64,000 nucleotides of DNA from JBCCQH01 sp039024435 (GTDB taxonomy: Bacteria; Bacteroidota; Bacteroidia; J057; JADKCL01). The notes under the pieces are model-generated. The model was not told the origin of the DNA. It did no database searches and saw only the letters and a program-made list of their open reading frames with translations. Location: contig JBCCQH010000003.1 in assembly GCA_039024435.1 (NCBI GenBank), positions 1 to 64,000 on the forward strand, read 5' to 3'. Made by a program: the position numbers and the translations under genes. Below, in pieces: positions 43,725 through 52,217 of this stretch (position 1 is the stretch's first letter; the number at the start of each line of letters is the position of its first letter).

Positions 43725-45671
43725 TCAATTGGACATTTTCAGATTGAGAATCTCATCAATCGTGCCGACCGATACGCTGTGGTAGTTGGGGCGGGCCTTT
43801 TGGTAAATGGCCAAGCCACGCTCTTTGCCGGCGGGGGTTTCCGCCAATGCGCTGTAGAGCGGTTTGAGGAACTTGCGCCGGCCCACCCGCAGCAAGAAGG
43901 ACTCCAGTGCGGCGTAGCCGGAGCTGTAGCCGTTGCGAATGACGTGCTCAAACCACGCAGCCTGAATCTCAGAATTGCCGGATTGGGTGAATCCAAAGGC
44001 GGCGTCGAGGTCGGCCATCTGTGGGGCGGACATCTCTCGGGGCAGCTTGCGGATGAAATGCAGCCACTCGTGGGTCGTCCATTCAGCCGTCCCACTGAGT
44101 TCTGCGGCGGCGGTCCCCCCTTCCCAGGCGGTGCGTTGGGCGTCTACCCGGGAGAAACGGTCGCTTTCCGGCGGCACAAAATCAGCGGGCAAGCCCGGTG
44201 CGTACACCCAGCCTTGCAGATTGAGCCGGGCGCGCAATTCTTCGTCGCCTTTGACCAATTCCTGGTCCACGTAATCGACAAAACTCTCGGTCGTCATCGT
44301 CCCGAAAGCGTAGGTGGAAAAGTATTGCTTCAGGAAAGCATCAAATCGTTCGCGGCCTACCGTCTTTTCGATATTTGCGAGGAGGAAATTGCCCTTTTCG
44401 TAAGCGACGTCGGTCATCCCATCATCGGGATCGCGGCCTTTCAGGTTCAGCTTCAGCTTGGTGTCGTCCGCCGAGGGGCCGATTTCACTGAGCGTGGCCT
44501 GGAGGTCCTGGTAACCGAGCAAAGAAAGCATCCGCACGTAGGATTCGCCGTAGAGCTTTTCCATGATGCGCCGTTCAAAATAGACGGTGAAGCCTTCATT
44601 GAGCCAGAAATCGTTCCAGGTCGCATTGGTCACCAAGTTCCCCGACCAACTGTGGGCCAATTCGTGGGCAATGAGGGAGGTCAGGGAACGGTCCCCCGCG
44701 AGGATGGTGGGCGTAGCGAAGGTCAGGCGGGGATTTTCCATTCCCCCAAACGGAAAACTCGGCGGCAACACGATTACATCGTAGCGCTCCCAACTGTAGG
44801 GACCATAGAGTTCCTCGGCGGCGACCAGCATCTTTTCCATGTCGGCAAATTCGTAGACGCCCTTGTCCAGGACCGAGGGTTCGGCGTACACTCCGGTCCG
44901 CGGCCCAATTGCTTTGAAACGCAGGTCACCCACCGAAAGCGCCATCAAGTAGGCGGGGATGGGCTGGTTCATTTCGAACTTGTAGATCCCTTCAGCATTG
45001 ATTTCGGTAGGATTACTGGCACTCATCAAGGCGAGTAGATCCTTGGGCACCCGCACCGTAGCGTTGTAGGTAAAACGCATGCCGGGACCATCCTGACAGG
45101 GCAACCAGGTCCGAGCGAGAATGGCCTGGGACTGGGTAAACAGAAAAGGATGCTGTTTACCCGCGGTCTGGACCGGATCCAACCACTGCAAGGCCGCGGC
45201 ACCGGGACGGGTCGAAAAATCGATGTGGATGCGCTCAATTTCCGGGGTCAATTGTACGCTGAGGGCCTGCCCCAGGACCGGATCGGCATCGCCCATCAGA
45301 AAAAGCAAGCTGTCCTCGGATGTACTGTCCCCGGGCGTGGTCACCCCCAAAATATTGATTCCCCGCGTATCAAAGATGATCTGCGTCGCACCTTCCTCTT
45401 TCCGAACGTCGTAGCTGGCCCGTCCGGAGATGCGTTTGTTGGCAAAATCGACGGTGATATCCAGGTCGAGGTGGGTAGCCAGGGCCTCGTAGGGCCGGGC
45501 AAAACTGTGGGGGTCCACGATCTTCATACTGGTGATGAATTCCTGGGTATCATTCATGCGATTGCGATTCGGAGTGGGACTGCTGTCCTTGCTGCACGCC
45601 ACAGCGAAGCCGGCCAGGAACCAGAGGCCAATTAAGCGGAGACAGCGGCGAAAATGCGGTGATGATCTCAT
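43725..45671 (-). CDS. M1-family aminopeptidase lipoprotein
   Basis: 648 residues from ATG 45671 (upstream in-frame sequence belongs to no protein feature). Lipoprotein signal LRLIGLWFLAGFAVAC, lipobox A-V-A-C at Cys26, so the enzyme is anchored at the cell envelope. Zinc peptidase motif H336-E-L-A-H340 and Glu359 (NEGFTVYFE), spacing HExxH-x18-E; substrate motif GGMENPRL (GxMEN); the general-base-assisting Tyr in 'VAYEKGN'. Overall the leukotriene-A4-hydrolase-like branch: beta domain (about 60-270), catalytic (270-500), helical C-terminal (520-648). It removes N-terminal residues from peptides. Single gene. Confidence 0.94.
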   Translation of the reverse strand: MRSSPHFRRCLRLIGLWFLAGFAVACSKDSSPTPNRNRMNDTQEFITSMKIVDPHSFARPYEALATHLDLDITVDFANKRISGRASYDVRKEEGATQIIFDTRGINILGVTTPGDSTSEDSLLFLMGDADPVLGQALSVQLTPEIERIHIDFSTRPGAAALQWLDPVQTAGKQHPFLFTQSQAILARTWLPCQDGPGMRFTYNATVRVPKDLLALMSASNPTEINAEGIYKFEMNQPIPAYLMALSVGDLRFKAIGPRTGVYAEPSVLDKGVYEFADMEKMLVAAEELYGPYSWERYDVIVLPPSFPFGGMENPRLTFATPTILAGDRSLTSLIAHELAHSWSGNLVTNATWNDFWLNEGFTVYFERRIMEKLYGESYVRMLSLLGYQDLQATLSEIGPSADDTKLKLNLKGRDPDDGMTDVAYEKGNFLLANIEKTVGRERFDAFLKQYFSTYAFGTMTTESFVDYVDQELVKGDEELRARLNLQGWVYAPGLPADFVPPESDRFSRVDAQRTAWEGGTAAAELSGTAEWTTHEWLHFIRKLPREMSAPQMADLDAAFGFTQSGNSEIQAAWFEHVIRNGYSSGYAALESFLLRVGRRKFLKPLYSALAETPAGKERGLAIYQKARPNYHSVSVGTIDEILNLKMSN

Positions 45672-45835
45672 GTCATTGGTAGAGTTTCGGAAGGTAAAGA
45701 TAGAAATTTTTCGGCGGTCCCGGAGTCGCCTGAGCACCAAGGTCCAAGGGAGCAACCGACGGGTGCCCATACCCACGAACGGGGATATAACATTCTGAAT
45801 GACAATTATTTATCCAGATTTATTTTCTGTGGGGA

Positions 45836-45870
45836 TTGACACAACGTGTCAATCGGCGGGTGCATATTTG
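45836..45870 (+). promoter_or_regulatory. Operator-promoter of small membrane protein 1
   Basis: TTGACAC-AAC-GTGTCAA (45836-45852) is a perfect 7-bp inverted repeat with a 3-base centre, followed by CATATTTG (45863-45870), one base off TAnnTTTG. The second copy at 46307-46341 has the same 35-base span. ATG is 24 bases beyond. Confidence 0.7.
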
Positions 45871-45894
45871 TATTGAAACAAACCAGTAGAAATA

Positions 45895-46137
45895 ATGAAA
45901 AGAAGCTTCTTTACCTCTTATCTGAACGTCATGCTGTTCCTCACCGCTACGGTGCTGATCCTTTCGGTGGCCTTCACCTTGATCACCGGCATGTCGCCCC
46001 TGGAAGCGCTCAACGTGAGCCCGCTTGCCGCCACCATCGGATTTGTGGCCGTGATCGCCGCGCTCATTGTCCTGCCGTTCATCACCAACCGCCTCCGCGG
46101 CAAAGATGACCAAAATAGCGTCGGAGACGACGCCTGA
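45895..46137 (+). CDS. Small two-helix membrane protein, paralogue 1
   Basis: 80 residues from ATG 45895. Two hydrophobic helices (about 10-32 and 44-64) flank a conserved hinge 'LITGMSPLEALNVSPLAAT', with basic N-terminus KRSF and polar acidic tail GKDDQNSVGDDA after R-L-R. Paralogue 2 (46370-46582) has the same LSVAFTLITGMSPLEALN block, conserved also at the second helix. Both have the same operator and 3' UTR, so the whole transcription unit was duplicated. It resembles small stress-induced inner-membrane proteins in size only; the family is not recognised. Confidence 0.8.
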   Translation: MKRSFFTSYLNVMLFLTATVLILSVAFTLITGMSPLEALNVSPLAATIGFVAVIAALIVLPFITNRLRGKDDQNSVGDDA

Positions 46138-46202
46138 TATCGCACAAAGCGAACAAAGAAACATTCGTTCTTTCATATTAGCTGTATTGCTTTCCGACGT
46201 TT

Positions 46203-46239
46203 CTGCGGCGCCTCCGAAAGGGGCGCCGCAGCCATTTTA
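46203..46239 (+). terminator. Terminator of small membrane protein 1
   Basis: CTGCGGCGCC (46203-46212) pairs with GGCGCCGCAG (46222-46231), then CCATTTTAT. It is preceded by CGTTCTTTC (46166-46174) and GCTGTATTGCTTTCC (46181-46195), both repeated before the second terminator. Confidence 0.85.
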
Positions 46240-46306
46240 TCCCGGAGTATTTTCTTTTTAATCCATTGATTTACAGTACAATAAATTCATTTTTTTCTGT
46301 TCTGGA

Positions 46307-46341
46307 TTGACAAGAGACGTCAAGGTCCACTCGTATATTTA
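46307..46341 (+). promoter_or_regulatory. Operator-promoter of small membrane protein 2
   Basis: TTGAC-AAGAGAC-GTCAA (46307-46323) keeps the outer arms of the first operator in the same 17-base span; TATATTTA (46334-46341) sits at the same distance and is one base off TAnnTTTG. ATG is 28 bases beyond. Confidence 0.65.
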
Positions 46342-46369
46342 AGTAGTTCAGAAAAGCAAAACACACTTT

Positions 46370-46582
46370 ATGAAAAAATTTTACGACAACTACTTCGACA
46401 CTTTACTGTTTATCACCATCTCCGTTTTGGTGCTTTCGGTTGCGTTTACGTTGATCACGGGCATGTCTCCTTTGGAAGCCTTGAATATCAAGCCATTGGC
46501 GGCAACGTTGGCGTTTACCGGAATGATCACCCTGTTTATCATTTTGCCGATTTTGGTGAATCGGTTGCGCGAACGCGAGTGA
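46370..46582 (+). CDS. Small two-helix membrane protein, paralogue 2
   Basis: 70 residues from ATG 46370. Same design as paralogue 1: helix about 8-30 containing LSVAFTLITGMSPLEALN, then 'IKPLAATLAFTGM' and a second helix to about 63, with the tail NRLRERE. Charges differ at the ends only. It is 233 bases from paralogue 1, each with its own promoter and terminator. Function unknown; the duplicated regulation suggests both answer one signal. Confidence 0.8.
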   Translation: MKKFYDNYFDTLLFITISVLVLSVAFTLITGMSPLEALNIKPLAATLAFTGMITLFIILPILVNRLRERE

Positions 46583-46675
46583 GGCGGCAACGTCTGACCA
46601 AAGAATTCAAACAAACCTCAAATCAAAAAACACGCGTTCTTTCTGGTTTTTGCTGTATTGCTTTCCAAAGTTCAA

Positions 46676-46707
46676 GACGGCGCTCCCACAGGGGCGCCGT
46701 CATTTTT
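46676..46707 (+). terminator. Terminator of small membrane protein 2
   Basis: GACGGCGC (46676-46683) pairs with GCGCCGTC (46694-46701), then ATTTTTG. Preceded by GCTGTATTGCTTTCC (46652-46666) and CGTTCTTTC (46635-46643), shared with the first unit. Confidence 0.85.
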
Positions 46708-46741
46708 GCGGGGAAATAAATACGCATCAGCCCAGCGCCTT

Positions 46742-48022
46742 CTACTGCTTCGTCAGCTTTGTGAATCGCAAATAAGGGTGCAGCACTTCCGGGATATTGA
46801 TCGAACCATCCGGATTTTGGTTGTTCTCGATCAAAGCCGCCATAACCCGGGGCAAGGCCAGCGCCGATCCATTCAGGGTGTGGGCAAGCTGGTTTTTCTT
46901 TTCCCGCCGGAACCGCAACATCAAGCGATTCGCCTGATACGTCTCAAAGTTTGATACCGAGCTGACCTCCAGCCAGCGCTTCTGGGCGCCACTGTAGACC
47001 TCCAGGTCGTAGGTCTTCGCGGAAGTGAAGCCCATGTCTCCGGTACACAACAGCAACACCCGGTGGGGCAATCCCAACTTGTCCAGCAATCCCCGCGCGT
47101 GGCCCAACATCACCTCCAAACGCTTGTAGCTCTCCTCGGGATGGGCAATTTCGACGATTTCTACTTTGTCAAACTGGTGCAGGCGATTGAGTCCCCGTAC
47201 GTGGGCCCCGTAGGAGCCCGCTTCCCGGCGAAAACACGGGGTGTAACCGCAGTTGCGAATGGGTAGGCCTTCGCTGTCCACGATCACGTCGCGGTACAAG
47301 TTGGTGATCGGTACTTCCGCGGTCGGGATCAGGTACAGGCCATCGAGCGGGACTTCGTACATCTGGCCTTCCTTGTCCGGGAGTTGTCCGGTTCCGTAGC
47401 CGGAAGCTTCATTGATGAGGAGGGGCGGCACCATTTCGGTATAGCCGGCGGCTTCCGCCTCGTCGAGGAAGAATTGGATCAGGGCCCGCAGGAACTTCGC
47501 GCCCTGACCTTTATAGACGGGAAATCCCGCTCCGGTAACTTTGGCGCCCAATTCCCAGTCGATGATGTCGAGTTCCCGGGCCAATTCCCAGTGCGGCAGG
47601 GCCCATTCGGGTGCTTCCTTGAACTCACCGTGGCGGGAGACTTCGAGGTTATCGGTTTCGGTCTGGCCGACCGGCACGCTGCTGTGGGGGATATTCGGCA
47701 GGGTGTAAAGGATTTCCTTTTGCTCCTTGTCCAGGTTCCGGACTTCTTCCTCGATCTCTTTGATGCGGGACTTGGACTCAGCAGAAACCCGCTTGGCCGC
47801 TTCAGCTTCTTCCTTTTTACCCTCTTTGAGCAGAGCGCCGATGGACTTGGCTGCCTGCTTTCCTTCCGCCTGCAATTGCTGCATGGCGTGGGTTTTTTCC
47901 CTGCGTTTCCGGTCGATTTCGGTCAGGCGCTGGATGGTTGCTTCTGCATCCACGAATCCGCGAGCAACCAGCCCTTTGACAAATCGGTCCGCGTCTTCAC
48001 GTATTTTTTTGATTTCAAGCAT
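46742..48022 (-). CDS. serS: Seryl-tRNA synthetase
   Basis: 426 residues from ATG 48022. The N-terminal long antiparallel coiled coil (about 25-105) that holds tRNA-Ser is the family mark. Class II motifs: motif 2 'TPCFRREAGSYGAHVRGL', motif 3 'ANRLMLRFRREKKNQ', and 'TLNGSALALPRVMAALIENN' closing the active site. It charges tRNA-Ser (and tRNA-Sec). Divergent from rho, with 377 bases between. Downstream is the terminator of small membrane protein 2, on the other strand. Confidence 0.97.
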   Translation of the reverse strand: MLEIKKIREDADRFVKGLVARGFVDAEATIQRLTEIDRKRREKTHAMQQLQAEGKQAAKSIGALLKEGKKEEAEAAKRVSAESKSRIKEIEEEVRNLDKEQKEILYTLPNIPHSSVPVGQTETDNLEVSRHGEFKEAPEWALPHWELARELDIIDWELGAKVTGAGFPVYKGQGAKFLRALIQFFLDEAEAAGYTEMVPPLLINEASGYGTGQLPDKEGQMYEVPLDGLYLIPTAEVPITNLYRDVIVDSEGLPIRNCGYTPCFRREAGSYGAHVRGLNRLHQFDKVEIVEIAHPEESYKRLEVMLGHARGLLDKLGLPHRVLLLCTGDMGFTSAKTYDLEVYSGAQKRWLEVSSVSNFETYQANRLMLRFRREKKNQLAHTLNGSALALPRVMAALIENNQNPDGSINIPEVLHPYLRFTKLTKQ

Positions 48023-48399
48023 GCCGGCAAATTTTCCGCTAAATAACAAAAGAATTTAAAACTCCGGGGAGAGAATCGTCCTTTTGGGAAAAATATCGTG
48101 TGGGGGAAAGCCTGGATGGCGCTAAAGGAAAAAATCCCTTCGCCTACCTCACGGGGGATGGCAAAAACGCTTGCGATCCACAAACGTTTTTGCATTTTGT
48201 CAACATTAAATATCGCCAATCGGTCGATAAAAATGGGCTTTTGCCCTTGCATTCTTGAACGGCATTCTCGTTATTTGTCCTTTCTACGCAACACACATCT
48301 CTCTGAAGAGTTCCTTCTATCTACAATCACAAAATCATATAGCTCCGGGAAGCTCTCACTGTAAAAGTGTTGAATCTATTGGAATAACATTTTTCATTT
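48023..48399. other. 377-base divergent region between serS and rho
   Basis: Contains promoters of both genes. GCAAAAACG (48161-48169) is repeated inverted at CGTTTTTGC (48185-48193), a perfect 9-bp stem with 15-base loop that, on the rho strand, is followed by ATTTTGTC. Its role as a leader attenuator is possible but unproven. A near -7 box (TTCTTTTG on the minus strand) lies near the serS start. Confidence 0.5.
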
Positions 48400-50352
48400 A
48401 TGTACGATATCATTGAGTTGAACGGCCTGTTGCTGACAGAATTGAAAGAATTGGCCAAGCAAATGGAGATCAAGGACTACAAAGGCCTGAAAAAGCAGGA
48501 TTTGATCTATAAAATACTCGACCGACAAACCCAAATACCCGAAGGCGATCTCCCCAGTCTTTCCGGATTTACCGGACGCAAAAAAGCCGGGAGAAAGCGC
48601 AAACCCGCCGCAACGGCCGATGATTCGGCCAATCGTGAAATCGGTGGCGGAACCAAGCCGCCTCACCAAAAAGCCGCCGACCCTCCGGAAGATCTCGCCA
48701 CAGCTCCCGAGCCGCCCGCCGAGGAACCGGAGATCGCCGAAAAGCCAGAAAGCCACGAAGAACGCCGCGAACGCAAGGATCGGGAGCGCGAAGCCGAACT
48801 CGAAGAGGCGTCGCGCAGCATCAAACGCTCCCGCCGTCCCCGCATCGGAGATCGAGGAGAGCGCGATGATCGCCGTGACGACCGGAGGGATGATCGCCGC
48901 GACGACCGCAGAGATGATCGCCGCGACGACCGGAGGGATGATCGCCGCGACGACCGGAGGGATGATCGCCGCGACGACCGAAGAGATGACCGCCGCGATG
49001 ACCGAAGAGATGACCGCCGCGATGACCGTGGACGCGATGATCGCCGGGAACGGGAAGAACGTCCCCGTCGCGAACGCCCCCGCATGGATGGCCCCGGCCC
49101 CGACCGCATGGAGCGCAACGATGAGCGCAACGAGCGTCCCTCCCTCAGTCCGGATCAGCAAAAAGACCTCGAACGCGAGCGCGCCGAACGCGAACGCGAA
49201 CGCGACCGCAAATACGATCCCCGCAATTTCAATTTCGATGGGATCATCAGCAACCACGGCGTACTGGAAGTCATTTCCGAAGGCTACGGCTTCCTCCGCT
49301 CCCCTGAGTACAATTACCTTCCCTCGCCGGACGACATTTATGTCTCGCCTTCCCAAATCAAGCTTTTCGGGCTCAAGACCGGCGATACGGTGTACGGCCA
49401 AATTCGCCCACCGAAAGAAGGGGAACGCTACTTTGCCCTGCTGAAGGTCGAAACGCTCAATGGGCGTTTGCCCGAACAAGTGCGGGATCGGATTCCGTTT
49501 GATCACCTGACCCCTATCTTCCCCGACGAGAAGTTTACCCTCGAAAGCAAGGTGCAGCGCGACCTCAGCCTCCGGATTCTGGATCTGTTTTGCCCCATCG
49601 GTAAGGGACAACGGGGTCTGATCGTTGCCCAGCCCAAAACCGGTAAAACGATTCTGCTGCAAAAAGTCGCGAACGCCATCGCCACCAATCACGCCGAGTC
49701 CTATCTGATCATTCTTTTGATCGATGAGCGCCCGGAAGAAGTTACGGACATGGCACGGAACGTCAACGCGGAAGTGATTGCTTCCACCTTTGATGAACCG
49801 GCCGACCGCCACGTTCAAGTCGCCGCCATCGCCTTGCAAAAAGCAAAGCGGATGGTCGAATCGGGTCACGATGTGGTCATCCTCCTCGACTCGATCACGC
49901 GCCTGGCGCGGGCCCACAACACGGTCATGCCCGCCTCCGGTAAGATTCTTTCCGGTGGGGTCGACGCCAATGCCCTTCACAAGCCCAAGCGCTTCTTCGG
50001 GGCGGCCCGCAACATTGAATTCGGTGGCTCTCTGACCATTTTGGCAACGGCCCTGATCGATACCGGCTCCAAAATGGATGAAGTGATCTTTGAGGAATTC
50101 AAAGGCACCGGCAACATGGAATTGCAGCTCGACCGCCGCATCTCTAACCGCCGCATCTACCCGGCGATGGACGTGCAAGCTTCCGGCACGCGCCGCGAAG
50201 ACTTGCTTCTCGACCCCAAGGATCTCTCCCGGGTTTGGGTTCTCCGCAAGTTCATGGCCGATATGAACCCCATCGAAGCGATGGAGTTCCTCCAGGATCG
50301 CATGCGCAACACCCGCGACAACCAGGAATTCCTGATGTCAATGAATGGCTGA
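48400..50352 (+). CDS. rho: Transcription termination factor Rho with long disordered insertion
   Basis: 650 residues from ATG 48400, about 230 more than Rho of E. coli. Rho_N domain at 1-42 (LTELKELAKQMEIKDYKGLK), then an insertion of about 210 residues: Lys/Ala/Glu/Pro-rich, then a 24-nt tandem repeat giving D-D-R-R units (156-217), then Arg/Glu-rich residues to about 270. The RNA-binding cold-shock-like domain follows ('GVLEVISEGYGFLRSPEYNY'). The ATPase has P-loop AQPKTGKT (about 411), 'LLIDERPEEVTDM', Walker B 'VVILLDSITRLARAHN' and the R-loop 'GAARNIEFGGSLTI'. It ends transcription of untranslated RNA. A terminator follows at 50375. Confidence 0.97.
   Translation: MYDIIELNGLLLTELKELAKQMEIKDYKGLKKQDLIYKILDRQTQIPEGDLPSLSGFTGRKKAGRKRKPAATADDSANREIGGGTKPPHQKAADPPEDLATAPEPPAEEPEIAEKPESHEERRERKDREREAELEEASRSIKRSRRPRIGDRGERDDRRDDRRDDRRDDRRDDRRDDRRDDRRDDRRDDRRDDRRDDRRDDRRDDRRDDRGRDDRREREERPRRERPRMDGPGPDRMERNDERNERPSLSPDQQKDLERERAERERERDRKYDPRNFNFDGIISNHGVLEVISEGYGFLRSPEYNYLPSPDDIYVSPSQIKLFGLKTGDTVYGQIRPPKEGERYFALLKVETLNGRLPEQVRDRIPFDHLTPIFPDEKFTLESKVQRDLSLRILDLFCPIGKGQRGLIVAQPKTGKTILLQKVANAIATNHAESYLIILLIDERPEEVTDMARNVNAEVIASTFDEPADRHVQVAAIALQKAKRMVESGHDVVILLDSITRLARAHNTVMPASGKILSGGVDANALHKPKRFFGAARNIEFGGSLTILATALIDTGSKMDEVIFEEFKGTGNMELQLDRRISNRRIYPAMDVQASGTRREDLLLDPKDLSRVWVLRKFMADMNPIEAMEFLQDRMRNTRDNQEFLMSMNG
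48865..49050 (+). repeat. 24-nt tandem repeat inside rho
   Basis: Units of GATGATCGCCGCGACGACCG + GAGG type with minor changes run about seven times and code for D-D-R-R-D-D-R-R. Third-base variation keeps the amino-acid pattern, so the repeat is translated and selected as protein. Confidence 0.85.
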
Positions 50353-50374
50353 TGCCGGTCCAATGCTTTTCTGA

Positions 50375-50407
50375 GCGGGTAGGAGGCAGAGCCTTCTACC
50401 CGCTTTT
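50375..50407 (+). terminator. Terminator after rho
   Basis: GCGGGTAG (50375-50382) pairs with CTACCCGC (50396-50403), with AGG/CCT inside, followed by TTTT. 23 bases past the rho stop. Confidence 0.85.
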
Positions 50408-50477
50408 GCTTGGCGGAGGCGGCCGACAATCCCGGAGAATACATTGCAGAACATCCGGCGATCATCTAAATTGAAGC

Positions 50478-52094
50478 ATGAAACGGGTTCTGTTCTTCCT
50501 TCTCTTCCTCGGGGGTGCGCTGGTCGCAATCGGCCAGGAAACCGCACCTTCCTTTATCAATGGGCAATTGTTCGTCAAGTTGCGTTCGTTTTCCCCCTTG
50601 GAATTGGAGGAATATCAATTGGGGGATCGGCTGCCCGACTTCGCGGAAGCTCCCGAATTGCGGACACTTTTCCGTACCCATGCGGTCCAAAGTCTGCACA
50701 AGCAGTTTCGCCTCCTCCACCCGGAACTGCAGCGGATCTACCGCATTGCCCACGCCCCGTCCACCACTGTAGGTGACCTCATCGGTGCGCTGGAAGCATT
50801 GCCCTACGTCGAATATGCCGAACGCATTCCCATCTACCGCTCGCACTACACCCCCGATGACCTCGATATCCTGCAGTGGCACCTGCCGATGATCCGGGCC
50901 GAACAAGCCTGGGACTACAGTACCGGCAGTACCGAAGTCCTGGTCGCGATTGTAGACGATGCGGTCCGGCTCACCCACGAAGACCTTGCGCCCCGCATCT
51001 GGACGAATCCCGGCGAAATTCCCGGGGACAGCATCGACAACGACGGCAATGGCTACATCGATGATGTCAATGGATTCGACTTGGCGGATCAGGACAATGA
51101 TCCCAATCCCCCCTCCACCGCCAATAACAACCGCTTCAGCCACGGCACCCACGTCGCCGGCATTGCCGCGGCGGCCACCGACAACAATACCGGTATCGCT
51201 TCCATCGGCTTTAATGTGCGCATCCTCCCGGTCAAGACGAAGGAGGATACTTCTCTCAGTACCAATGCGCTACAGGCGACCTACGGTGGCATCGAATACG
51301 CCATTGCCACCGGTGCCCAAATCGTCAATATGTCCTTTGGCTCCACCTACTACAACGGCACCCTCGACTACCTCATCCGGGCGGGCGTGGATTCCGGCAT
51401 GGTGTTCGTCGCCTCAGCAGGCAATACCGGTCAGTTCACCGCCTTCTACCCCGCCAACTATGCCGATGTCATCAGCGTGGCCTCCACCAATGCCTTCGAC
51501 GAAAAGTCAGGCTTTTCCACTTACCACGCCAATATCGACGTCTCCGCGCCGGGCAGTGGCATTTTGAGCTGTACGGCGGGCAGCAATTCTTCCTATGGTT
51601 TCAAAAGCGGCACCTCCATGTCGGCTCCCCTGGTCGCCGGATTGATCGGTTTGATGCGCTCGGTCGACTCCCTGATGAGCCCCCTCGACCTGCGGCGCTG
51701 CCTCAAAAATTCTGCCGACAACATCGACCCACAGAATCCGAATTATGTCGGCTGGCTGGGCACCGGCCGCATCAATGCACAAAACGCGATGGCCTGCATG
51801 TTGCCACTGGCCCAGGAACCCTCGGGGGTCGGAGCCGCCTTACAAGTACACCCAGTCTACACCGACGCCACCCGCACCCGACTCGACCTGGCCGCCGCAG
51901 TGCCATTTCCTGGCGCCCTGCAGATCGAATTGCGGGACCTGCACGGTCGGCACCTCGCGGTCCCATTTTCCGGCATGGTCAACGGGGGTGAATTTCAGTT
52001 TCAGTGGGAAATCACCCGGCGGTTTGCCTCCGGCATTTATCTTCTGGTTTGGAACCACGAAGGCCAGCAACAGGTACAAAAAATTCGGTTTTGA
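50478..52094 (+). CDS. Secreted S8 subtilisin-like protease with sorting-type C-terminus
   Basis: 538 residues from ATG 50478. Signal peptide KRVLFFLLFLGGALVAIGQ, a pro-region (about 20-115) and a subtilisin catalytic domain with Asp160 (VAIVDDAV), His222 (HGTHVAGIAAA) and Ser380 (GTSMSAPLVAGL). The oxyanion Asn lies in the SAGNTGQF loop. After the domain comes an Ig-like C-terminal module, 'ELRDLHGRHLAVPFSG' ... 'RFASGIYLLVW', in the manner of a type A T9SS sorting signal, so export by the type IX system (as the PorZ proteins would use) is likely. It lies 126 bases past rho. Confidence 0.93.
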   Translation: MKRVLFFLLFLGGALVAIGQETAPSFINGQLFVKLRSFSPLELEEYQLGDRLPDFAEAPELRTLFRTHAVQSLHKQFRLLHPELQRIYRIAHAPSTTVGDLIGALEALPYVEYAERIPIYRSHYTPDDLDILQWHLPMIRAEQAWDYSTGSTEVLVAIVDDAVRLTHEDLAPRIWTNPGEIPGDSIDNDGNGYIDDVNGFDLADQDNDPNPPSTANNNRFSHGTHVAGIAAAATDNNTGIASIGFNVRILPVKTKEDTSLSTNALQATYGGIEYAIATGAQIVNMSFGSTYYNGTLDYLIRAGVDSGMVFVASAGNTGQFTAFYPANYADVISVASTNAFDEKSGFSTYHANIDVSAPGSGILSCTAGSNSSYGFKSGTSMSAPLVAGLIGLMRSVDSLMSPLDLRRCLKNSADNIDPQNPNYVGWLGTGRINAQNAMACMLPLAQEPSGVGAALQVHPVYTDATRTRLDLAAAVPFPGALQIELRDLHGRHLAVPFSGMVNGGEFQFQWEITRRFASGIYLLVWNHEGQQQVQKIRF

Positions 52095-52173
52095 GGATGT
52101 AAGTGCTTGCGGGGGCAAATTGGTTTCTGCCCGGCTAGCGGGAGCGATGGACGAGAACCAAGCGCTTTTTTTG

Positions 52174-52193
52174 AGAGGCTGTTTAAATTAATT
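52174..52193 (+). repeat. End-fragment of the palindromic element
   Basis: AGAGGCTGTTTAAATTAATT resembles the left end at 39717 (AGAGGCTGTTTAAAATTGATT). A few more similar bases follow (GAAAT..., GCGCAG), and ATGGACGAGAA at 52147-52157 also occurs inside the element near 39828. This looks like a decayed, rearranged copy. Confidence 0.55.
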
Positions 52194-52217
52194 GGGGAAA
52201 TCTCTGCTGGCGCAGCA

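Noticed and set aside
48865..49050. Tandem 24-nt repeat considered as a CRISPR array
   Set aside because: Units are contiguous with no unique spacers and are translated within Rho.
48394..50178. 594-codon frame opposite rho with Ile/Val/Ala repeats
   Set aside because: Antisense shadow of the DDRR repeat and of Rho.
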